DNA from: Neoceratodus forsteri
Lineage: Eukaryota; Chordata; Ceratodontiformes; Ceratodontidae
Direction of reading: 5' to 3'
Length of the DNA: 64,000 nucleotides
NCBI GenBank assembly: GCA_016271365.2
Contig: CM057456.1
Location: 1,400,115,001 to 1,400,179,000, forward strand
Under the pieces are notes generated by a model, which had not been told where the DNA came from, did no database searches, and saw only the letters and a list, made by a program, of their open reading frames with translations. Of the stretch, positions 1-10,499 are shown piece after piece. Each line of letters begins with the position of its first letter. The first letter of the stretch is position 1. The position numbers and the translations under genes are program-made.

Positions 1-299
1 CCCCCACCTAAGGTGCAGGGGTACCAAAAAGTTTTCATAAATAGCTTTCCATAACTAACATCATATCCATAGTTTCAGTATGCAATGTTCCATTATCATC
101 CAGCAAACATGAGAAACCCCTTTCACTGTCTCTTTCTTTGCAGCTTTCAAAAAAACTACCTGCAGCAGTATGACCCTGTGTGATGTATCTGTGCTCCATC
201 AAAAGGGAAATAGCATTGTTATACTTTAATGCCTACATCTCTAGTTTTATATTGATAACCTGGTCTGACAGGTCATGGGGACCATTCTAATTTAGGAAA

Positions 300-1125
300 G
301 TAAATGAGATAACCGTTGTCTCAAATCCAGATACTTATGATATTTTTTTCTGAGTTTTATCTTTAGAGGCTTGTATTAAAAGTAAAGATCTAATTTTGCT
401 GTATTCCTCCAGGTACCTTCTATGTCATCATAAAGATACCTCACTGACTAAAACAATTTCTCAGAGCAAGTTTGGTTTTAGAATCTAGTGATATTAGATT
501 ATTCATCCTGCTTTGTCCAAAGGTGTTACAAGATTGGGAACTCAGACCAGCCCCCAGTAGAATGTGGTCTGAAATTTCAACTGGAGTCAAGGAGACAGAT
601 GCAACACTAAGAGTTTGTGATACAAAAAAAACATCAATCCTCATGGCCAAATTATTTTTTTTAATAGCACAACCCTGTTTGCTATGAACTGACCTATAAG
701 CATCACATAAGTCAATGCCTACTACCATCTTTACCGAGGAATTTGAATCACAATACATTTTATCAGTAACTCCCCTTCTATCCTCACTAGACAGTACACA
801 ATTAAAATCACCCCCTTAAAATTACTCTTATATTGTTACAGCGATAAGGACATAGTAATGTAAAAAGATCTACCCTGATCTGCTTAGTCTGGTGGGCATA
901 AATATTGATTATTCTATGTCTAGTGTTGTCTACTGAAACATCAGGAAGACGAGTTCTTCCCAGACTAATATCAACTAAGTGTGATACTTTTATATTGGTG
1001 GTTTTAAATAATATTCCCACTCTATTAAACCTATCCAGTCCAAATTACCCAAAGGAAGGTTCCCAGTACCAAGATTTATTAACAATATTCAGGCCACTAG
1101 TAGAACTTGGCCAAGTTTCCTGAAG
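300..1125 (-). pseudogene. Tx1/L1-like LINE endonuclease fragment
   Basis: The minus strand encodes an apurinic-type endonuclease that nicks target DNA during LINE integration. Reading right to left, a segment beginning near INIYAHQ (1020 to 808) shifts frame into a stretch with the catalytic-core motif GDFN (801-812) followed by CVLSSEDRRGV. It continues at 758-441 with a DxxR..H helix, a SRID-like segment (MRIDVFFVSQ) and the terminal SDH motif (564-572). The spacing and the GDFNCVL form resemble Tx1-clade rather than CR1 endonucleases. At least two frameshifts break it, and no RT follows to the left within the window. The family call is an inference. Confidence 0.6.
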
Positions 1126-1130
1126 TTATT

Positions 1131-3095
1131 ATACAGAAGGAGCAGGGCAGAGAACTGTACCAGTTAAAATAGAAGAAAGTGGGGGAAGGCAGTCAGAATA
1201 GCAAAGGCCCAAACTGAGGAAAAGATAGCCAACTCAGTTAAGAAGGGGGATAAAACCTTTTGTAAGTACATTAGGGAGTGGAGAAAGACCAAGAGAGGAA
1301 TAGTGAGGCTTAATAAAGGGGAGGGTGGGTGAGTGCACAGAAGGTGACAGAGAAAAAGCAAGGATACTGAATGAATACTTCTGTTCAGTATTCACAAAAG
1401 AAGAGGAGGGGGAGGTACCTAAACCAATCAATAGAAGCACTCTGGATAGGGGGGGTTGATACCAGTACATTAACAGAAGAAAGGGTCCTGAAAGAACTCC
1501 TAAAGCTGAAGGTGGACAAAGCAATGGGGCCTGATGGGATTCATCACATAATTCTAAAAGAACTAAGGTGAGAACTAGTGACACTACTGACTACCAGTTT
1601 TAACAAATCATGGGAGGATGGTGTGGTACCTGAAGGCTGGAGGAGGGCGGATGTAATTCCCCTTCACAAAAGTGGGAGCAAAGCAGAAGTAGGAAACTGC
1701 AGACCTGTTAGTTTGACCTCAGTGGTAGAGAAAATGATGGAATCAGTTCTGAAAGAAAGAATTATTGAGTACCTAGAGGCCAGCAGGGCACAGGACCCAA
1801 GGCAGCATGGATTCACAGCGGGAAGGTCATGTCAAACAAATCTAATAGATTTATTTGACTGAGTGATCCAAGTAGTTGACCAGGAAGGGGATGTGGACAT
1901 GGTCTACCTAGACTTTAGCAAGGCATTTGACACAGTCCCACACAAAAGATTATTTAACAAGTTAGCCAGCCTGGGAGTGAGTCCCAGGGTGGTAGCCTGG
2001 ATAAAAATTTGGCAGGACAACAGGACACAGAGAGTAATAGTAAACTAAGTCCACTCTGAAGAAAGGGGGATTACTAGTGGGGTACTGCAGGGTTCAGTAC
2101 TGGGACCGGTCCTTTTTAATGTCTTTATAAGTGGCATTGCAGAGGGACTGGAAAGAAAAGTATGCCTCTTTGCAGATGACACAAAGATCTGCAACAGGGT
2201 TGATACACAGGGGAGGGAATGGAAAGGATGAGGAGGGACTTGCCAAGGTTGGAGGAATGGTCAAACATATGGCAGCTTAGATTCAATGTAAACAAGTGGA
2301 AAGTAATGCACCTGGGAAACAAAACCCCAGGGAAAGCGTACACAATGGGGGGAGGTAATAACAACACCAAAAATGGAAAGGTACCTGGGCGCAGTCATAT
2401 CAGATGACCTAAAGGTAGGTAAGCAATGTGAGAAGGTAGTAAGGAGGGCTGGAGGATACTGGGATGCAGAGGGAGAGGCTTCACCAGTAGAAAACAGGAA
2501 GTTGTTTTCCCTCTGTACAGACAGTTGGCGAGACCCCATCTGGAGTACAGCGTGCAGTTCTGGAGACCCCTTCTCCACAAGGACATAGACAGGATGGAGG
2601 CAGTCCAGAGGAGGGCAGTTAAAGTGATGCAGGGTCTGCACCAGAAACCATACCAAGAGAGACTAAAGGAGCTTAATATGTACACCCTTGAGGAAAGGAA
2701 GGAGAGGGGGGACATAATAGAAACTTTTAAATACCTCAAGGGAATCAACGAAGTCCAAGAGGGTAGCATCTTTCAGAAAAAGAGATGCGCAAGAACAAGG
2801 GGACACAATCTGAAGATTGAGGGGGACAGCTCAGGGGCAATGTGAAAAAGTATTTTTTCACAGACAGGGTGGATGTATTGAATGGCCTTCCTGAGGAGGT
2901 TGTGGGGTCAAAACAGTAGGGGAATTCAAAAATGCATGGAACAGATATAAGGCAATTCTGGAGGGGGTGGGGTAGGAAGAAGTAGGCTGTTGGTTAACTA
3001 GAATCTGCAGCTTATGCAATAGGTTGGGAAATGGGCAGACTGGGTGAGCCAAGCGGTCCTTATCTGCCATCAACGTCTATGTTTCTATGTTTCAA
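1131..3095 (+). mobile_element. CR1 LINE, 5'-truncated copy
   Basis: Starts inside the ORF2 linker between endonuclease and RT, runs through RT and the thumb region, and ends in the CR1-type 3' tail (TGGGCAGACTGGGTGAGCC, then TATCTGCC and TCTATGTTTCTATG-type repeats at about 3030-3095). CR1 copies are usually 5'-truncated like this. No clear target duplication is visible, which is normal for CR1. Confidence 0.85.
1150..2845 (+). pseudogene. CR1 ORF2 reverse transcriptase remnant
   Basis: Broken RT of a CR1-type LINE, which would copy its own mRNA at a nicked target. Blocks appear in family order: MGPDGIHH (fingers, about 1520), NCRPVSLTSVVEKMMES (about 1690), QHGFTAGRSCQTNL (about 1800), VYLDFSKAFDTVPHKR (about 1900), GVLQGSVLGPVLFNVF (about 2080), FADD (catalytic, 2169-2180), and the CR1 C-terminal block PHLEYSVQFWRP..KDIDRMEAVQRRAVK (2530-2620). 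Stops at about 1860 (LFD-stop) and 2048 and several frameshifts show it is dead. The EN domain is missing. Confidence 0.85.
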
Positions 3096-3504
3096 TCAAA
3101 AGGTAAATCTCTAAGTACAGAAAAGATTAATAAACATCTTTATAGGGCTTTAATACTGTTGACAGTTATTATAGCCAGTTTTAATTAAACCTCAGATGAC
3201 ATTAGTTAGGTAAAAAAGGAGGGGGAATGGGGGGATAAATCATGTATTTTCCACATTACATCCTCCTCTAGTGTGAGAGGAAAGTTGAGTCTTTTTTTGG
3301 TGATTCTATAAGTAGAATTATCCTCCTCTGTTTCTGATGATCCCATCCTGTGTGATTTGAAAGCTGAGGCTTCTTATTCCACATCCCCCTCAGAGTTCCC
3401 CAATCTCTCTGTCTTGAAAGAATCTCATATTTATTTTCAACAGGGATCACTATTCCATGTGACTTTACGTAGCATTTTTATTTTGGTGTGGTGATTACAG
3501 GCAC
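3096..3504. other. Unassigned AT-rich stretch
   Basis: No recognisable coding domain. A minus-strand open stretch at 3268-3450 has a PVENKYEILS-like phrase that recalls linker regions of transposon proteins, but this is too short to assign. It may be old repeat or unique sequence. Confidence 0.3.
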
Positions 3505-3850
3505 ATCTTGCCCTGGATATCATCCCCTATGTCACTAATTAACATACTGAATAGGACAGGCCCCAGAACTGATCCCTGCAGAACTCTACTCATGACCTCC
3601 TGTCCCTTGATTTGTCCCCATTTACTCTACCCCCTTTGCCTCCTCCCAGCCAGTTCCCACACCCACCTGACTAAACTTTTCTATACTCCCATGTTCTCCA
3701 GCATTTTTCCAGCAGCCTCCTGCATGGTACCGAATCAAAGGCTTTGCTGAAGTCCAAGTAGAACAAATCTACCTTCTGCCCCCTCTTGCACTAATGTACC
3801 TATCAAAAAACAATATCAGGTTGCTCTGACATGACCTCCCTGACACAAAC
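3505..3850 (-). pseudogene. CR1 RT fragment (antisense)
   Basis: Reverse complement reads as a middle piece of CR1 RT: a SCQSNLI-like block near 3830, a YLDFSKAFDS-like block near 3760-3720, and a GILQGSVLGP-like block with the FN..MLISD region near 3590-3520. Both ends are missing, so it is an isolated scrap left of the DIRS-like element. Confidence 0.7.
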
Positions 3851-3929
3851 ATAGAAACATTTTTTTATTTATTGAATATTAGGATTACAAATACCTTTGA
3901 ACCTTTTCTTTTATAAAGGTTCTGTGTCA

Positions 3930-5520
3930 GTAAAATATTGAATGTTTTGTACTCCTGGCAGATATACTGCTTGGAACAGGATCCCCTGCTACAGGCACCA
4001 TTCCTACACTCTCATCACCTCCCTGCACAGAGGGCAAGAGAGTGCTCCTTCTTGCTTATTTATGTAATACATGACTGACTTGTGGTTTGTCAGTAGGAGG
4101 ACTGTTTTGTGACTGATGAGATCCATTAGGGATCAGAGTCTGTATAACACAGCTGTCATTTCCAACATGCTGATGTGGAGATGAGTCTCTAAGAGGTTCC
4201 GGACACCTTGTGTTTGGAGACCCTGACAGTGGATGCCCCATCCTGTCCATAAGGCACCTGTGGTGATAGTCACCTGAGGCTCCAACTGGGAGAAGGGGAA
4301 AGCCCTGGAGGAAACTGTCTTCCTCTGTCCACCATGTAAGTGACTGAACTAAGGCTTGATCACCAGCATGGGTAAAATTTGAGAATGTGATGCTTGTGAC
4401 CACGGTGCACTGTGCATCCACTGAATCATTCTAATGTGTAACCATGCTGGGGCACTATGAACAATGAGGAGGCCATCAGACCTAGCATGTTGTACGAAGT
4501 GAGCTTTCACAGATTTGTGCTCCATTATGTGGTATGCCAACTATGCCAACTGCAGCACTGCCTGTCTTCTGCTTTCTGGAAGGAAGGCATGGGCCTTGGT
4601 GATATCCAGAGGAGCTCCTATGAACAGCAGCTGCTGCCGAAGCTGAAGCTGAAACTTCTCTCAGTTCAGCAGAACCCCCCATGCAGGTGAGGAACTCAGA
4701 GGCCGTGGTCACTACTTGTTCTGTCTCCTGCTTAGATGAGCTGACTATCAGCCATTCATTTAGATAAGGGTAAACCTGGAGTCCTAGTTTTTTCAGATGT
4801 GCTGTGAGTATGGTAAAGCACTCTGAAAAGGCTTGAGGTGCTGAGGATAGCTAAAGGGCAGGACCCTGAACTAGTAATGCTGGCCCAGCAGAATGAATCG
4901 AGGGTATCTGTGGTGACTGGGGTACACTAGAATATAAATGTCCAAGGTGAATCTGCACTCCACACACACTCACAAACAGTTATAGATATTTCCAAGCTTT
5001 ATTGCTGACTACAAAGAGTGCTTCTGGTGCTAATCGCACATCACTATGCTCCAGCGCTTTGGGAAGAGAAGGAGAAATCCCAGAGAAACTATCTTGAATG
5101 TCTTTCGATTCATGAACTTGTTCAGATTTCGGAGGTTGAGAATGGGGTGCATGTCCCCTAAATTCTTTGAAACTAGGAAGTAGTGGGAATAGAAACTTGT
5201 GTTTCATTCTGACTTTGACACTACCTCCACTGCCCGGTTGCTCAGAAGGCACACAATCTCCTGCGCAAGAAGCTATGACATATGGGTTGATAAGAGCCGT
5301 GGCTTTCTGGATTGATAGTCTGGAGAGGTGTCTGTGAAGTTCATGGAGTATCCCTCCTGAATGATCCGTAGGACCAGCTTCTCAGTCATGATGGACTCCC
5401 ACTGATGGTAACACTGGATCAGGCATCCCACTACTGGAGATGAGAGGTCTGCCTCGGGCAGCTGAGGCAGGACTGGGGCCAGGAGCTTCAGAGGTGGCAA
5501 TAGGTGCTTTCAGCATCTGT
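3930..5520 (-). pseudogene. DIRS-like reverse transcriptase / RNase H remnant
   Basis: In minus-strand order: GGRL..HQWESI, VLRIIQEGYSMNFT (about 5440-5340), KHKFLFPLLPSFKE (about 5190), a LASAPQAFS-like block (about 4840), and the polymerase box VYPYLNEWLI at about 4740-4775. The box is normally YLDDWLI. Here both catalytic aspartates are replaced by N (4758-4760) and E (4755-4757), so the enzyme is inactive. After it come LGAPLDITKAHAFLPE (about 4600), the RNase H start GALWTGWG (about 4240) and the YINKQEG..LCREV..LPGVQN end (about 4070-3940). The order is diagnostic of DIRS1-type RT-RH. Confidence 0.7.
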
Positions 5521-5614
5521 GCCTCTGGTTGTGCCTTCTTTTGAGGCAAGGGAGGCTGAGGTTTGTTTTGGTCTTCCCTACCTTTTCCTCAAAAGGACTG
5601 TGTGTTCTCTAAGA

Positions 5615-6335
5615 AACCTCATCCTTTCCCCTTCTGGGGCATAGCAGGAGCTGATTTGAAAATCTTTACGGTCATCCTAGTTTTCTGAGCCGCCTCAAGA
5701 GACTTCTCTACCTGCTGCACAAACAGGTTTAAGTACCATTGAAGGGGACATTCATTACCTGCTGTTGGACAACCTGAGAAAAAACAAAGGTACAAAGCCC
5801 GGAATGCCTTCCGATACAAATGTCTGCCACAGCAGAGCAAGAGGCAGCATCGAAGGCACCCATAACTGTTTTAAACAGATAACTGTTAGACTTTACATCA
5901 TGAGTAACAGTCTACAGGATCATACATTTAGTCTCAGAGTCAGGCAAGGGCTCTGAGAGAAGCTTAAGCAAGCTCCAAAGGGTATACTCATACTCGGAAA
6001 AATGCCCTTGGTAGTTAGCAATTCGCATGCCAAGGGTAACGGCTGCAAAAGCTCTCTTGCACATAGTGTCTATCTTGCATGAATCCTCGTTAATACGGTG
6101 CATAGTGACCTCTTGCGGCAGAATGGCTTTGTCATTCTCATCAAAAATAACAATAGCATCAGCTATAGGCTGAGAAACCTACACTGGTCTGTTCTTATGA
6201 GCAGTGTATTTTCTATCTATCTGCCTACAAACAGAAGGGACTGAAGCAGGCCTATTTCAAACTGCATCCAACAAGGTTTCAAATGCTGGAGGAACAGGGG
6301 GACCCAGGATGATCTGCATCTTAACACTGAATAGC
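5615..6335 (-). pseudogene. DIRS-like gag remnant
   Basis: The minus strand carries a degraded structural protein. Segments RQIDRKYTAHKNR (about 6230), DTMCKRAFAAVTLGMRIANYQGH (about 6060-6000) and LLSEPLPDSE (about 5950) match the helical gag of DIRS1-like elements in order and spacing. A further piece at 5840-5619 (KAFRALYLCF, QQVEKSLEAAQKTR) continues it in another frame. Function is inferred from position upstream of the RT. It is broken by frameshifts. Confidence 0.55.
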
Positions 6336-6351
6336 AGCTAAGGAGAGGAGG

Positions 6352-6416
6352 GTTTGCTCATGGGCAGACTAGCTGGGCCAGATGGGTCCCTTCTGCCGTC
6401 ACTTTCTATGTTTCTA
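6352..6416 (+). mobile_element. CR1 3' tail fragment
   Basis: Contains GGGCAGACTAGCTGGGCC followed by CTTCTGCCGTCACTTTCTATGTTTCT, the conserved last bases of CR1-type LINEs. Only the tail is present. Confidence 0.65.
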
Positions 6417-6889
6417 CTGTATGTATTGTGATAACAAACAGTAGAGGATACAATACAGTGTAGAATTAGGAGAGTAAGACTACAACAGAAAGTACAACGA
6501 AAAGTCCGATTTGTTCATACATCATACAAAAATGATTTTTTTTTATTATTCATTGGGAAGGGAGGTGAGGACAGGTAACGTGGTGGAAAAATAAACACTA
6601 AGGGTGACAAGGGTAAGTGAGTGTGGAAGAGAGGGATGGTGATGGAGGCAGGGGCAGACATGGGTAAATGTCATCGTCATAAGTGCTAAGGTCACTGAAA
6701 TTGCAGTGGGGGCAGGGGGAGGGTAGAGTAGGGTAGAGAGAGGGGGAGGTGTAGATAAGGGGACCGAAGGAATTGTGAATAGGGAGGGGTAGAGATTGTG
6801 ATGAGAGGGAGGGAAGCAGGAGGAGGGAGTAGGTAGGGGATGGGGGAGGAGAGGAGAAGGAGAGGGGCAGGCAGCATGGGGACAGCTAA

Positions 6890-7160
6890 AGGAAGGGAGG
6901 AGTAAGAACCAGTTGAGAGAATGAAAAAAAGGGGGGGTCCTGGATAACCAAGGGATTATGAGAGAGAGTAGTCGGACCAAAGGTCAACAGGGTACAGTCA
7001 CACTTATTAAGATTAGTGAGGTGGAGGCGCAGTTTGCGTTTGAATGGGCCTAGCTTATGCTCATTTATGATATCAGGAGGGAGGTCATTTATCAGGGTTG
7101 GGGCCCTAGTGAAGAAAACACATTGAGCCAGGGAGGTATGGCAGAAAGACACAAGATAAG
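6890..7160 (-). pseudogene. L2-like LINE ORF2 C-terminal end
   Basis: The segment reads VSFCHTSLAQCVFFTRAPTLINDLPPDI, LGPFKRKLRLHLTN, CDCTL on the minus strand. The WN.LP..I, FK..L..HL pattern is the typical end of L2/CR1-group ORF2. The LGPFK-RLR-HL phrase recurs in the copy at 21555-21740, which supports one family. Confidence 0.6.
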
Positions 7161-7639
7161 TGGGTCTGAGTAAGTAAGTAAGTAAAAATTTATTTTTAAG
7201 CGCTTTCCAAAAGACCAAAGCGCTGTACAAATAACAAATAAATAACAAACAAATACCAAACATCAACAATGATAAAATCAAATATCATAAGCTTTTAAAA
7301 ATAAGAATTAGTGAACTGCGAGTGAAGCGTAATTTAGGGGTAGGCATCATAAAGGCCTGTATTGTAGTGGGGGTAAGGCCAAGGCAGATTTTCTTTGCCA
7401 GGAGGCAGGTTTAATAAGCTAGCCTACCATCAAGATTAAGCCAGCTGGAGTGTTTGTAGAGGTCACAGGTATGCGTACATTTATCTGCTCCTGTGACAAG
7501 CCTACAGCACTTATTCAGGGCAGTCCTGACTCTTTTTTAGTGTGCTGTCTGTGGCAGCCCCATAGAAGACTGGCCCATAGTCAATTATGGACAGGATTGC
7601 ACTAGTTACAGCTATGCCCATGGCTTCATTGGTCAGACA

Positions 7640-8626
7640 GTGGTGATGGCGGTAGTGGACCCCATTCCTGAGTTAATGGTATTTGTGATATGGCGTACAT
7701 GTGAGTGGTAAGAAAGCATGCTATCAAGGGTAATACCGAGATATTTAAATTCCAGAACTTGATCAGGCGGTTGCTGTTGACTGTTGAAGATAGTTAGGGT
7801 GGCAGTTTTAAGCTTACTGTGGGAGTTGTGGAACAGCATAACCTTAGTTTTTTTTTTTTATAATTCATTAGCAGTTTATGTTGCTCAAACCATGACTCAG
7901 CTAGGCTGAAATTCCTCTGGAGGATCTGGAAGAGAGGGCAGGATCAGTATGGGTAGAGAAAATGGACTGTGTCATCAGCATAGAGTATCATTTTATTATT
8001 ACATGCTGCTGGAAGGTTGTTAATGAATAGGCTAAATAGCTGTGGGCCAAGGATGGGTCCTTGGGGGACTCCCAATCGCATAGGGAGGCTACAGGAGAGA
8101 GAGTCAGCGATCTTAACTTTCTGGCTCCTATCCATCAGGTAGCTTTCAAACCACATGGTAATATCAGCTGAGAGGCCAAGAGCAGAGAGGGAGTCCAACA
8201 GAAGCTGGTGATTCACAGTGTCAAAGGCCTTGGTCAGGTCAATGTACACCACACCAAGTAGATGACCTGAGTCCAGGGCCTTATGTATGTGGCTAGTAAA
8301 ATCAAGCAGGGCAGTGGCTGTGCTATGAGCTTTCCTGAAGCCAGGCTGCTGTGGATTCTGTAGATAGTATTTGTTGATGTGTTCTGACAGTTGGTCTGCA
8401 ACAATGCACTCAAGCGCTTTGGAGAGTGGCGGTGAGATCGAGATTGGGCGATAATTGGAATGTAGGGACCTACCACCGCTTTTATGCACTGGGGTGAGAA
8501 TGGCAGATTTCCAGAGCTGGGGGAACTGTCTGAGGGAGAGTGATAGGTTTAAGAGTTTAGTGAGGGGGTATAAGATGACATCTAGGGAGAGAGAAAGTAG
8601 TTTGAGATCGAGGGTGTCACTGCTAA
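7640..8626 (-). pseudogene. L2-like LINE reverse transcriptase remnant
   Basis: A 231-residue open stretch (8639-7944) carries RT blocks in order: SNYRPISISPPLSKALE (about 8455), GFRKAHSTATALL (about 8340), VVYIDLTKAFDTVNH (about 8245), RLGVPQGPILGPQLFS (about 8070), and the catalytic YADD (7971-7982, reverse). A second frame at 7839-7633 gives the downstream EFKYLGITLDSMLSYHSHV block. These forms (PLSKALE, VDLTKAFDTVNH, YLGITLD) belong to the L2/Jockey-like group, not CR1. Nothing upstream of RT is retained. The exact clade is not certain. Confidence 0.8.
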
Positions 8627-10440
8627 AACTATGAAACATAGAAGGTGATGGCAGAAAAGAACCATGTGGCCCACTTAGTCTACCCCTCTTCCCTACCTAA
8701 TGCAAACCCATGCTGCTTGCCATCTTCAGCCGTCGTCTTCTAAGTACACTGTCAGAATTTAATTAACTATGGTCTCCATCAACTTAACTATAATAAAGGT
8801 AAGAATGACCGGCCAGTAGTTGCCTAGGTCCTCCCTGTCACCCACCCCCATAGAATGAGACTACGTCCGAAGACCTCTACTCTCCTAGCACAACTCCAGA
8901 CCCAGGTTCCAGTGAGCCATTCAACAGCTGTTTCAAGGATTCCACTAGTTCTTAGGCAAGTTTTCTAAGTACCACCAGGTGCAGGTCATGTGGATCTGAT
9001 GCTTTATTCAACCTGAGGGCCTCCAACCCTTTTTTTACCCATTCAGCCACAATCACCACCCATCCCATTTCTATGATCCAGCTCTCCAATAGAGTCCCAT
9101 CATCCTCGACCATGAATTCAGAGTAGAAGTAACTGTTTAGTACCAAGTAGAAGTAGAGCCACAACTAGGTATGGGTGCTCAGTGACACAACTATGAACTG
9201 CAAAGTTGGTTAAGACTAACCTTAGACTTCCCTTGTTTTTTCTATGTGGGGAATGCTGTGTCTGTTTTTGCTGGACTAATTGTTTAGTACATTTGCCTTC
9301 TGCTCATCATCTTCTACTGGTCATCATCTTCTATTACTCTTCCCATCAGCTGGCCTGACAGTCCCCTCCCTTGCTTTCCTATTCTTCCTAATATACCTAA
9401 AAAAATATTTTTCCCTCCCTTCACACCCTCAGCAATCTGCAGCTCCATGAGTGCCTTTGCCTTCTGACTGCCACCCTTGGCCCTTTTAGCCTAGTCTGGT
9501 ATTCCTCCCATTCTGCTTTCCCTTATTCTCCTCGTACCTTATGAAGGCTTGTTTTTTGCCCTCACAGCCTCCAGTGTTGGGTAAGTTACTTTTTCTATTA
9601 CTTTTGGAAACTTGTTCCAGGAAGCTCTGTGCAGTCACTAGCAAGGATGGATAAGTACTAGAAAAATTAATACACCTTACAATTATAGTTACTTATTTCT
9701 TTTTATACAAAAACAATACAAAAATAATAAATAACTATAAAAGATTACATTTTTTAAAAGTAATAGGTTAGTTACTAGTTACTTTCAAATAAATGTAATC
9801 AGTTACAGTTACGTATTTCTTTTGTGTATAAAGACATAAGTAATTGTAACTGTAAGGTGTATTACATTTTCCAGTACTTCTACATCCTTGCTAGTGACTG
9901 CACAGAGCTTTCTGGAACAAGTTTCCAAAAGTAATAGAAAGTAATAGAAAAAGTAACTTACCCAACACTGACAGCCTCCCTTAATCCCTTTGAGAATCAG
10001 ATTAACCTTTTGTGCTTGTTTCTTTTGGTGAGCTGTCCTGCACAAGAGTGGGTTGTCTCCAGAATTGCCCTCTTAATATTTTCCCACTTTTCCTGGGCTA
10101 TACCCATCAAGCTTTTCTGAACCATATCCCGCATCTGGTGAAAATCTGCTCATTTGAGGTCCAGAACCACTGCCCTTGAGGGGATGGGGACCAGCATTCC
10201 CCATTGCCAGTTTAAATTACACAGAATTGTTGTCAGCGGACCTCAATAATTCCTGACTGCCACCCCACCACCACTTACGAGCTGGTGAGTACCAAGTCAA
10301 GAATAGTGTCCTGCCATGTAGGATCCCTGACCCACTGCACTAATAAGCAGTCTTACAGTGTGTTCATCAGGGCTGGACTCCTGGTGCTCTTAGCCATTGG
10401 AGTTTATGTCTGGCAGGTTCAGACTCCCCACTGTCACTAG
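8627..10440 (-). mobile_element. CR1-like LINE (antisense), split by a hAT MITE
   Basis: Left end is the CR1 3' tail in reverse (ATGAAACATAGAAGG...CCACTTAGTCTACCC). Further right come pieces of RT (KASDPHDLHLVVLRKL, about 9000), the EN-RT linker (9380-9570 and 9979-10045) and the endonuclease end (LDLVLT-like near 10290). A large internal deletion near 8760 removes most of RT. The element is interrupted at 9572-9970 by a MITE whose 8-bp target duplication lies in the CR1 linker. Confidence 0.7.
9572..9970. mobile_element. Palindromic hAT-type MITE, copy 1
   Basis: Starts CAGTGTTGGGTAAGTTAC and ends with the reverse complement (GTAACTTACCCAACACTG). The whole roughly 399 bp folds on itself as an imperfect palindrome, including matching arms with GTGCAGTCACTAGCAAGGAT. 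It is flanked by a perfect 8-bp duplication ACAGCCTC (9564-9571 and 9971-9978), the hallmark length of hAT transposition. It has no coding capacity. Confidence 0.85.
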
Positions 10441-10499
10441 ATACCCTTTTGTGAAACCCTGTGTTCAAAGAACAGCCAAAACAGACCACCCACCAATAA

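Larger units (their letters stand above)
3930..6335 (-). mobile_element. DIRS-like retrotransposon, gag-RT-RNase H part
   Basis: DIRS elements integrate with a tyrosine recombinase rather than an integrase. On the minus strand the order is gag-like, RT, RNase H, as in vertebrate DIRS1-like elements. No recombinase domain, split direct repeats or inverted termini are visible, so the copy is 3'-truncated. The left boundary is approximate. A short T-rich piece at 3863-3930 resembles L2-like 3' tails. Confidence 0.7.
6530..8626 (-). mobile_element. L2-like LINE (copy 1), 5'-truncated
   Basis: Minus-strand non-LTR element containing RT, a C-terminal region and a pyrimidine-rich 3'UTR (purine-rich on plus, 6560-6950). 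A short insert at about 7165-7310, with an AAGCGCTTTCCAAAAGACC-type sequence, looks like the 3' end of a different LINE. The right end abuts the tail of another CR1 at 8627. Confidence 0.75.
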
